Positions 37,628 through 44,837 of a stretch of 59,787 nucleotides of DNA are shown in pieces (the stretch's first letter is position 1; every line of letters begins with the position of its first letter). The translations under genes were made by a program, and so were the position numbers. This DNA comes from Streptomyces lavendofoliae (GTDB taxonomy: Bacteria; Actinomycetota; Actinomycetes; Streptomycetales; Streptomycetaceae): positions 1 to 59,787 of the forward strand of contig NZ_BMTP01000023.1 in assembly GCF_014649735.1 (NCBI RefSeq). The letters run 5' to 3'. The notes under the pieces are model-generated. The model was given only the letters and a program-made list of their open reading frames with translations, did not search any database and was not told where the DNA came from.

Positions 37628-38923
37628 ATGAACGTCCGAATGTCGTCTCTGTCCCGGGACGTACGGAAAGCCCGGATCGTCGTCATCGCCGTCGCGGTGG
37701 TCGCGTTCGTGTCGAAAATGGCACTCGCGGCGCACACGCGCGGGCCCGCCGACGTGCGGTTCTTCTGGGGATTCGCACGGGCCATCGCCCGGACGGACCC
37801 GGTACGCGTCTACGCCGAGCAGATGCCGTGGCTGCCGGTCTACAACCACCCGCCGCTGGCCGGCTGGATGCTGCTGGGGCTGGAGTGGCTCGCCCAGCAG
37901 GGGGTGCCCTGGCGGCCCCTGATCCGCTTCCCGGCGTGTCTCGCCGACCTCGTCACCGTCCTGCTGGTGTTCGCGATCGTGCGGCGGCGGGCCGCCCGGC
38001 TGCGCACGGCCGTGTGCTGCGCGGTCGGCGCGGCGCTGTGCCCGGTGCTCGTCGCCACCTCGGGCTACCACGGCAACACCGACTCGGTCGCCGTCATGTT
38101 CGCGTTCGCCGCCGCCTACCTGCTCGTCGACCGAGGCAGGCCGGTCGCGGCCGGGCTCGCGGCGGCGCTGTGCATCAGCGTCAAGCTCATCCCCGTCGTC
38201 GCCGTACCGCTGCTCTTCGCCACCGCGCTGCGCGCCGGGGGCCGCCCCGTCCTGCTGCGCTTCACCGCCGGGTTCGCCGCGCTGTTCCTCACCGTGTGGG
38301 GGCCGGTCATCGCCCTCGTGCCGGCCGGGCTCAAGGCGAACGTCCTGGAGTACGCGGGCGGCAACTTCAGCTTCTGGGGCCTCGTCCGCTTCGCCCGCTG
38401 GGCGGGCGTGCCCGAGCCGTACGTCCAGTTGCTGCGCGGCGACGGCCACTTCCTGATCGTCGCGGCGATCATGGCCGTCGGCGTCTGGCTGGCCTGGCGG
38501 CGCCCGGCCGACGCGCCGCTCGCCGTCGCCGTCACGCTCGGGCTGCTGCTGTTGCTGAGCACCGCGTCGGGCGTCCAGTACCTGGCCTGGCCGGCGGCCG
38601 GGCTGTTCGTCGTCGGCCTGTGGCAGGGCATGGCGTACGGGATCGTCGTCGGCTCCGTCGCCGCGTCGGTCTACTCCGGGCAGCGCCCGGTGCACTGGAC
38701 GGACACCGAGATGGCCTTCGGCGCCCTGGGCTGGGCGGTCCTCGCCGTCTGCGTCGCCTCGGCGGTCCGGGCCGCCCTGACCGCCGGGCGCCCGCCCGCT
38801 GCCTCTGCGGTGCTCCCCCCGGCCCGGCTCGCGCCCACGACCGCCCCGGCCGCCGCCGGGGCGGGACCGGACGCACGGGACGCGGCGGGAACCGCTCCCG
38901 CGCCCGCTCCCCACGCCGACTGA
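37628..38923 (+). CDS. Polytopic glycosyltransferase, GT-C/mannosyltransferase-like
   Basis: A 431-aa membrane protein with about ten hydrophobic helices. The first external loop has ADVRFFWGFARAIARTDPVRV, PWLPVYNHPPLAGWML and, later, SGYHGNTDSVAVMFAFAAAY, features of ALG6/GT83-87-like lipid-sugar transferases. The C-terminal 60 residues are Ala/Pro-rich. It starts probably at ATG 37628 (an ATG at 37640 is possible); no good RBS is visible. It opens a plus-strand run with a polyprenyl-phosphate-sugar synthase-like gene, so it probably attaches the lipid-carried sugar to a polymer outside the membrane. Confidence 0.82.
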   Translation: MNVRMSSLSRDVRKARIVVIAVAVVAFVSKMALAAHTRGPADVRFFWGFARAIARTDPVRVYAEQMPWLPVYNHPPLAGWMLLGLEWLAQQGVPWRPLIRFPACLADLVTVLLVFAIVRRRAARLRTAVCCAVGAALCPVLVATSGYHGNTDSVAVMFAFAAAYLLVDRGRPVAAGLAAALCISVKLIPVVAVPLLFATALRAGGRPVLLRFTAGFAALFLTVWGPVIALVPAGLKANVLEYAGGNFSFWGLVRFARWAGVPEPYVQLLRGDGHFLIVAAIMAVGVWLAWRRPADAPLAVAVTLGLLLLLSTASGVQYLAWPAAGLFVVGLWQGMAYGIVVGSVAASVYSGQRPVHWTDTEMAFGALGWAVLAVCVASAVRAALTAGRPPAASAVLPPARLAPTTAPAAAGAGPDARDAAGTAPAPAPHAD

Positions 38924-38958
38924 CCCGCCCCGATCCCCCCGCGAGAGTGGAGAAGCCC

Positions 38959-40503
38959 GTGACGGATGGCCTCAGCAGCCCCAGCAGCAGCCCCAGGATC
39001 GGCATCCTGGTGGTGGCGTACAACGCGGAGGCGACGCTGGAGAAGACCCTCGACCGGATCCCCGCCGACTTCCGGCCGAGGATCGCCGAGATCCTGATCC
39101 TCGACGACGCCAGCCACGACGCGACGTTCACCGCCGGCTGCCGCTGGTCCCAGCTCGACGGGATGCCGCCGACCGTCGTCATGCGGCACACCAAGAACCT
39201 CGGGTACGGCGGCAACCAGAAGGCCGGGTACGCGCTCGCCGCCGAACGCGGGCTGGACATCGTCGTCCTGCTGCACGGCGACGGCCAGTACGCCCCGGAG
39301 CTGCTGCCCCAGATGGTCGAACCGCTGGTGCGCGGCGAGTGCGAAGCCGTGTTCGGGTCGCGGATGATGCGGCCCCGCGACGCCCTGCGCGGCGGCATGC
39401 CGCTCTACAAGTGGCTCGGCAACCGGATCCTCACCCGGCTGGAGAACGCCCTGCTCGGATCGGAGCTGACCGAGTTCCACTCCGGCTACCGGGCCTACAA
39501 GGTCGACGCCCTGCGGCGGCTGCCCATCGAGCGCAACACCGACGCCTTCGACTTCGACACCCAGATCATCGTGCAGATGGCCGACGCCGGGATGCGCATC
39601 GCCGAGATCCCGATCCCCACCTACTACGGCGACGAGATCTGCTACGTCAACGGCCTGCGGTACGCGAAGGACGTGGTCAAGGACGTCCTCGAGTACCGGC
39701 TCGCCAAGAAGGGGTTCGGCACGTGCGGCTGGATCCCCAAGCCCGTCGAGTACGCCTTCAAGGAGGGTGACGGCTCCTCGCACGCCGTCATCCTGGACCG
39801 GATGCGCGGCCTGCCGCCCGGCCGGGTCCTGGACGTCGGATGCTCCGGCGGCGCGTTCGCCGAACGCCTGGAGGCCCTCGGCCACACGGTCACCGGCGTC
39901 GACTGCGTCGAGGTCGAGGGCGTACGGGACAGGTGCTCGGGCGGCTTCCACCTCGCCGACCTGGAGGAAGGGCTTCCCGACGACATCGGCGAGGGGTACG
40001 ACTACGTCGTCGCCGGCGACGTCATCGAGCACCTCTCCCGCCCCGAACGCCTCCTCGACGAGCTGCGCGGCGTCCTGCGCCCCGACGGGCACGTGCTGCT
40101 GTCCGTACCGAACTTCGGCCACTGGTACTCACGGCTGCGCGTCGCCCTCGGCATCTTCGACTACGACCGGCGCGGCATCCTCGACGAGACCCACCTGCGG
40201 TTCTTCAGCCGTGCCAGCCTCCGCCGCACGGTGCGGGCCGCCGGGTACGACGTGCTGTCCATCAGCGCCACCGGCGCGCCCTTCTGGTCCGTGCTCGGCG
40301 GCGGACCGCCGGCCACGGTCCTCGGCGGGGTGTCGAAGCTGCTGACCCGTCTCCGCCCGACCCTCTTCGGCTACCAGTACGTCGCACTGCTCACCCCGCA
40401 TGCGGCGCGGACGATCATCGCTGGGGAGCACATCGATGTCCAGGACATCCTCAACCGCCAGTTCGTCCCGGTGGACACCGCCACCCACCGCGTCGGCGTC
40501 TGA
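38959..40503 (+). CDS. Bifunctional GT2 glycosyltransferase - SAM methyltransferase
   Basis: A 514-aa fusion. Residues about 10-250 are a GT2 of the dolichyl-phosphate-mannose-synthase type (IGILVVAYNAEATLEKTL, LILDDASHDAT, VVLLHGDGQYAPELLP, FGSRMM, EFHSGYRAYK). Residues about 280-514 are a class I methyltransferase (RVLDVGCSGGAFAERLEALG, then YVVAGDVIEHLSRPERLLDE and LLSVPNFGHW). GTG 38959 was chosen because GTGGAG lies 6-7 nt upstream. It could make a lipid-linked sugar and methylate the same or a related product. The sugar and methyl target are unknown. Two separate genes would be the common arrangement. Confidence 0.9.
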   Translation: MTDGLSSPSSSPRIGILVVAYNAEATLEKTLDRIPADFRPRIAEILILDDASHDATFTAGCRWSQLDGMPPTVVMRHTKNLGYGGNQKAGYALAAERGLDIVVLLHGDGQYAPELLPQMVEPLVRGECEAVFGSRMMRPRDALRGGMPLYKWLGNRILTRLENALLGSELTEFHSGYRAYKVDALRRLPIERNTDAFDFDTQIIVQMADAGMRIAEIPIPTYYGDEICYVNGLRYAKDVVKDVLEYRLAKKGFGTCGWIPKPVEYAFKEGDGSSHAVILDRMRGLPPGRVLDVGCSGGAFAERLEALGHTVTGVDCVEVEGVRDRCSGGFHLADLEEGLPDDIGEGYDYVVAGDVIEHLSRPERLLDELRGVLRPDGHVLLSVPNFGHWYSRLRVALGIFDYDRRGILDETHLRFFSRASLRRTVRAAGYDVLSISATGAPFWSVLGGGPPATVLGGVSKLLTRLRPTLFGYQYVALLTPHAARTIIAGEHIDVQDILNRQFVPVDTATHRVGV

Positions 40504-40513
40504 GGGGCGGACC

Positions 40514-40888
40514 TTGACCCTGCCCAGCCTGGTACTGCTGCTGTTCGCGGTCTTCTCCTCGGCAGCCGGACAGATCATGCTCAAACACGGCATGCAGGCC
40601 GCCGCCACCGGCGCCGCCAAGGCCGGCGGCTCACTGGCGGTCCGCGCCGCGACCAGCCCCTGGGTGGTGGTGGGCCTCGCCGTGTTCGCGATCTCCGCCG
40701 TCGCCTGGATGTCCACCCTCGCCCGGGTCCCGCTGTCCATCGCGTACCCCTTCAACGCCCTCGGCTATCTGCTGATCGTGCTGGCCGGCTCCACGCTGCT
40801 GCACGAGCGGACCTCGGTGTGGACCTGGGCCGGCTCGCTGCTGGTGGTCATCGGCCTCCTGACGGTCTTCCTCGGCCAACGGAACTGA
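40514..40888 (+). CDS. Four-TM SMR/EamA-like protein, possible lipid-sugar flippase subunit
   Basis: A 124-aa membrane protein with four TM helices (LVLLLFAVFSSAAGQIMLKH; PWVVVGLAVFAISAVAWMS; YPFNALGYLLIVLAGSTLL; TWAGSLLVVIGLLTVFLGQ). The pattern is that of small multidrug resistance/ArnE-ArnF proteins, of which ArnE/F flip aminoarabinose-undecaprenyl phosphate. It starts at TTG 40514 with GAGGGG upstream, 10 bp after the GT2-methyltransferase. By context it should move the lipid-linked sugar across the membrane for the GT-C enzyme. An efflux role is less likely. Confidence 0.83.
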   Translation: MTLPSLVLLLFAVFSSAAGQIMLKHGMQAAATGAAKAGGSLAVRAATSPWVVVGLAVFAISAVAWMSTLARVPLSIAYPFNALGYLLIVLAGSTLLHERTSVWTWAGSLLVVIGLLTVFLGQRN

Positions 40889-40913
40889 CCCACTTCGGAA
40901 GGACCGAACGCCC

Positions 40914-43142
40914 ATGCCCGCACTCAGCGTCATCGTGTCCGGCCAGGCCCCCCTCAGCCGGCTCCGCACCTGCCTGGACAGCGTCACCGCGCAGACCCCG
41001 CCCGACCTGGACATCGTCGTCACCGTCGCCGACACCGACCGGCCCGCCCGGGCCCTCGCCGCCGGCCACGAGCTGCGCGACCCGCGCGTCACCGTGGTCC
41101 CCGTCGCCCCGGACGCCCCGACCGCCACCGCCCGGGCCGCCGCCGCCCGCGCCGCGACCGGGGCGTACCTGCAGTTCCTGCACCCGGCCACCGACCGGCT
41201 GCCCGAAGGCGCCGCCGCCGCCCTCACCGCCAGGCTCGACGCCCTCCGGGACGCACCGGACGTCGTCCTCCTCGACCACCACCACGCCCACTGGTGGGAC
41301 GACGCCGTGCCCAGCGACTCCACCGCCCTCCTCGCCGAGACCGGCGCCCACGGCCCCACCACCCTCGCCGACCACCCCGCCCTCCTGGACCTCGCGCCGC
41401 TCCTCGGCAACCGTCTGGTCGGCGCCCGGCTCCTGGCCGAGCACCCCGAGCTCGTCGGCACCGAGGGACACGACGAGCTCTACCTCGCGTACGCCGTCCT
41501 CCTCCTCGCCCGGCGGATCACCGCCTGCACCACCGTCGGCCTCGTCCGCCACAAGGACCGCCCCAGCCAGCGGCGCGCCACCGGCCCCGAACACCACTTC
41601 GCCGCCTTCGGCCAGTACGAACGCCTCCACCAGCTCGCCCACGCCGCCGACGCGCCGCCCGCGCTGCGCACCCGGCTCTACGACCGGATGGTCGGCGACT
41701 ACCTGGCCACCCTGGCCCGGCGCGACGAACTGCCGCCCGCCCTGCTCACCGAGTACTTCCGGCGCGCCGCCCGCCACACGGCCCGCTTCCGCCCCGAGGG
41801 CCACCACCGGCCCGGCGGCCTCGACGGCGTGCGCCACGTCCTCCTCGGCCGGGGCGCCCACCTCGGCTATCGCCTGCTGCGCATCGCCAACGACAAACGC
41901 CGCGCCGTCCAGGCCGTCACCGTCGCCCGCGCCGAGCAGGTCACCGCCCTGCGCACCCGCCACCGCTACCGGGCCCGGCTGCGCCGGAGCATCGACCAGG
42001 ACCTCGCCGTCTTCTCCGCGTACTGGGGGCGCGGCGTCCACTGCAACCCCGCCGCCATCGCCGCCGAGCTGGCCGAACTCGCGCCCGACATCCACCAGGT
42101 GTGGATCGCCGAGCCCGACCGCGTCCCCCTCCTCCCGCCCGGCACCGACCACGTCGTCCCCGGCACGCCCCGCTACTGGGACGTCCTCGCCCGGGCCAAG
42201 TACCTGGTCAACAACGTCAACTTCCCCCAGGACGTCGTCAAACGCCCCGGCAGCGTCCACCTCCAGACGCACCACGGCACCCCCCTCAAACGGATGGGCG
42301 TCGACCAGCGCGACCACCCGGCCGCCACCCAGGGGCTCAACCTCGAAGCCCTGCTGGAGCGCGTCGACCGCTGGGACTACAGCCTGTCCGCCAACAGCCA
42401 CTCCACCGAGACCTGGCAGCGCGCCTACCCCGCCGGCTACCGGTCCCTCGACTACGGCTATCCGCGCAACGACATCCACTACCGCGCCACCGCCGCCGAC
42501 GTCCGCGCCGCCCGCGCACGCCTCGGCATCGAACCCGGCCGCCGCGCCCTGCTGTACGCCCCCACCCACCGCGACCACCAGCCCCGCACCCGCTGGACGC
42601 CCCGCCTGGACCTGCCCCGGCTCGCGGACGCCCTCGGCGACGACACCGTCCTGCTCGTGCGCGGCCACTACTTCCACGAGCGGCTGCCCGGCCACCGCCA
42701 CGACCGCGTCCTCGACGTCACCGGCTACGAACCGGTCGAGGAACTCGCCCTCGCGGCCGACGCGCTCATCACCGACTACTCGTCGATCATGTTCGACTAC
42801 GCCAACCTCGACCGCCCCATCGTCCTGCACACCGACGACTGGGAGACCTACACCGCCACCCGAGGCGTCTACTTCGACATCACCGCCGAACCGCCCGGCC
42901 ACGTCACCCGCGGCCAGGACGAACTCACCGAGATCCTGCGCGACGGCACCTGGTGCGACGAGGCGGCGGCCAAACAGCGCCACGACTTCCGCCTGCGGTT
43001 CTGCGAGTACGACGACGGGCGCGCCGCCGAGCGGGTCGTCCGCCGCGTCTTCCTCGGCGAGGGCGAGGAGAGCCTGCCGCCCGTCCTGCCGCTGGAGCGG
43101 CGCACCCCCGCCCCCACGCCGGAGGAGGCCACCCGCCGATGA
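40914..43142 (+). CDS. TagF-like CDP-polyol phosphotransferase with degenerate GT-A N-terminus
   Basis: A 742-aa protein. The N-terminal region (about 1-250) looks like a GT-A fold (LSVIVSGQAPLSRLRTCLDS) but has lost the Asp-x-Asp motif (it reads QFLHPATDRL). The C-terminal CDP-glycerol glycerophosphotransferase domain (about 360-735) is intact: KYLVNNVNFPQDVVKR, LQTHHGTPLKRMG, YGYPRNDIHY, YAPTHRDH, LITDYSSIMFDYANLDRPIV and TRGVYFD. TagF-type enzymes polymerise glycerol- or ribitol-phosphate in wall teichoic acid. RBS GGAAGGA precedes ATG 40914. The next gene overlaps by 4 bp. Confidence 0.94.
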   Translation: MPALSVIVSGQAPLSRLRTCLDSVTAQTPPDLDIVVTVADTDRPARALAAGHELRDPRVTVVPVAPDAPTATARAAAARAATGAYLQFLHPATDRLPEGAAAALTARLDALRDAPDVVLLDHHHAHWWDDAVPSDSTALLAETGAHGPTTLADHPALLDLAPLLGNRLVGARLLAEHPELVGTEGHDELYLAYAVLLLARRITACTTVGLVRHKDRPSQRRATGPEHHFAAFGQYERLHQLAHAADAPPALRTRLYDRMVGDYLATLARRDELPPALLTEYFRRAARHTARFRPEGHHRPGGLDGVRHVLLGRGAHLGYRLLRIANDKRRAVQAVTVARAEQVTALRTRHRYRARLRRSIDQDLAVFSAYWGRGVHCNPAAIAAELAELAPDIHQVWIAEPDRVPLLPPGTDHVVPGTPRYWDVLARAKYLVNNVNFPQDVVKRPGSVHLQTHHGTPLKRMGVDQRDHPAATQGLNLEALLERVDRWDYSLSANSHSTETWQRAYPAGYRSLDYGYPRNDIHYRATAADVRAARARLGIEPGRRALLYAPTHRDHQPRTRWTPRLDLPRLADALGDDTVLLVRGHYFHERLPGHRHDRVLDVTGYEPVEELALAADALITDYSSIMFDYANLDRPIVLHTDDWETYTATRGVYFDITAEPPGHVTRGQDELTEILRDGTWCDEAAAKQRHDFRLRFCEYDDGRAAERVVRRVFLGEGEESLPPVLPLERRTPAPTPEEATRR

Positions 43143-44794
43143 CCGCCCAGCCCGACGTGACCGTCGTCGTCATCGTCCACGACGACGCCGAACGACTGCC
43201 GCGCGCCGTCGCCTCCGTACGCGCCCAGACCCACCGCGACATCGAGATCGTCATCAGCGACGACCACTCCACCGACGCCACCCCCCGGGTCGCCGCCGAA
43301 CTCGCCGCCCAGGACGACCGCGTCCGGGTACTGCGGCTGGAGCGCAACAGCGGCGGCTGCGGCGCGCCCCGCAACCGCGCCCTGGAGACCGCCCGCGCCC
43401 CGTTCCTCATGTTCCTCGACAGCGACGACGAACTCCCGCCGCGCGCCTGCGAACTGCTGCTCGCCGCCCACGCCGGGGCGGACCTCGACTTCGCGATGGG
43501 AGCGGTCGAGCGGGTGCGCACCGACACCGGCGACGTCTCCCCGTGGATGGCGCACCTGTTCACCCGGCGGCGCACGGTGCGGGGCCTGCGGGACGAGCCC
43601 CGGCTGCTGTTCGAGCCGCTGTCCACCAACAAGATGTACCGCAAGGAGTTCCTGGACCGGCACGGCCTGCGGTTCCCCGAGGGACTCCACTACGAGGACC
43701 AGCTGTTCACCGCGCAGGCGTACACCCTCGCCCGCGCCTTCACCGTCCTCACCGAGCCGGTCTACCGCTGGTACATCGCGCCCCACGCGGCGGCGGACGC
43801 CGCGACCATCTCCAACCGGCGCCACCTGATCTCCAACGTCCGCGACCGGATCACCGTCGCGCGGCTGATCGACGAGTTCCTGGCCGCCCAGGAGGTGCCG
43901 GACGCGGTACGCGAGGAGAAGGACCACAAGTTCCTCTCCCACGACCTGCGGCTGTACGCCGGTGACCTGCCCTACCGGGAACCGGCCTGGGTCGAGGAGT
44001 TCGCGGCCGAGGTCCTGCCGTACCTGGAGGGCCTGTCCGACGCCGCCTTCGGGCGGATGCGGCGCGACGAGCGGGTCGTGGTCGGGCTGCTGCGCGAGGG
44101 CCGGTACGAGGAGGCCCGGCTCGCCGCCCGGGGCTTGGGCAAGGGCGTCGGCCCGCGCCGGACGGTCACGGACGCGCGGGGGCGTACGTACTGGGGCGCC
44201 GAGCCGCCCCGCACCGAGGCCGGGCGGGCCGACCTGGACCTGACGGAACTGGACCTGGCGGGCTGCCCGTTCGCGTTCGCCCGCTTCCGGCACGAGATCA
44301 CCCGGGTGGCGCACGGCGAGGACGGCACCGTGGAGCTGGCCGTGCGCACCTACGACCCGGCTCGGCGGCTCCCCCTGGCCCCGGTGCCGGCCCGCCTGCA
44401 CGTCTCGCCCGCCGGGCGGCGGCTGACCGTGCCGCTGCGGCTGGACCCGGCGGGGCGGGGCGTCTTCGAGGGCGCCGTACGGCTCCGCCCGGCCGACGCG
44501 ACGCTGCCGCCGCACGGCTTCCGGGGCGTGCGGCACCCGGTGCTGGAGGTCACCGACGGGCGTCCGGGCGGGGGAGCGGGGAACACCGGCGTGCTGCTCG
44601 CGCCGCTGGACTTCACGCCGTTCGAGGTCGCCGGGGCCGGGCGCCACCGCGTCCTGGTCGAGCCGGAGGGGCGGGAGACCGGACGGCTCCAGCTGTGCTG
44701 GCGGCCCGGGGGCGTGGTGGGCCGGCTCCTGGGCCCGGTGGTGCGCAAGGGCCCGGTGCGGCGGGCGGCCAGGGCACTGGCCGGCACCCGCTAG
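43139..44794 (+). CDS. Glycosyltransferase family 2 protein
   Basis: A 551-aa protein with a complete GT2 catalytic domain (residues about 1-230: VTVVVIVHDDAERLPRAVAS, ISDDHSTDATPR, NSGGCGAPRNRAL, MFLDSDDELPP with the D-x-D, and YEDQLFTAQAYTLA). A C-terminal region of about 300 residues with no recognised fold ends in a beta-rich part and the basic tail RKGPVRRAARALAGTR. It starts on the TGA of the TagF gene (ATGA). It likely adds a sugar to the polymer. The C-terminal part resembles regions following GT2 in other TagF-associated genes. Confidence 0.9.
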   Translation: MTAQPDVTVVVIVHDDAERLPRAVASVRAQTHRDIEIVISDDHSTDATPRVAAELAAQDDRVRVLRLERNSGGCGAPRNRALETARAPFLMFLDSDDELPPRACELLLAAHAGADLDFAMGAVERVRTDTGDVSPWMAHLFTRRRTVRGLRDEPRLLFEPLSTNKMYRKEFLDRHGLRFPEGLHYEDQLFTAQAYTLARAFTVLTEPVYRWYIAPHAAADAATISNRRHLISNVRDRITVARLIDEFLAAQEVPDAVREEKDHKFLSHDLRLYAGDLPYREPAWVEEFAAEVLPYLEGLSDAAFGRMRRDERVVVGLLREGRYEEARLAARGLGKGVGPRRTVTDARGRTYWGAEPPRTEAGRADLDLTELDLAGCPFAFARFRHEITRVAHGEDGTVELAVRTYDPARRLPLAPVPARLHVSPAGRRLTVPLRLDPAGRGVFEGAVRLRPADATLPPHGFRGVRHPVLEVTDGRPGGGAGNTGVLLAPLDFTPFEVAGAGRHRVLVEPEGRETGRLQLCWRPGGVVGRLLGPVVRKGPVRRAARALAGTR

Positions 44795-44829
44795 CGCCGC
44801 CGGTGCGACGGGCGGCCGAGGTGCCGGCC
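44779..44829. terminator. Long-loop hairpin between converging GT2 and TagF-like genes
   Basis: GGCCGGCACC (44779-44788) pairs perfectly with GGTGCCGGCC (44820-44829) with a 31-nt loop. Its left arm is in the last codons of the GT2 gene. A 13-bp direct repeat, CACCCGCTAGCGC, covers both stop codons (44785-44797 and 44832-44844). Confidence 0.5.
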
Positions 44830-44837
44830 GTCACCCG

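Noticed and set aside
40514..40888. Multidrug efflux pump of the SMR family
   Set aside because: Sequence alone allows it, but it lies between a lipid-sugar synthase and a teichoic acid polymerase, which favours a lipid-sugar flippase role.
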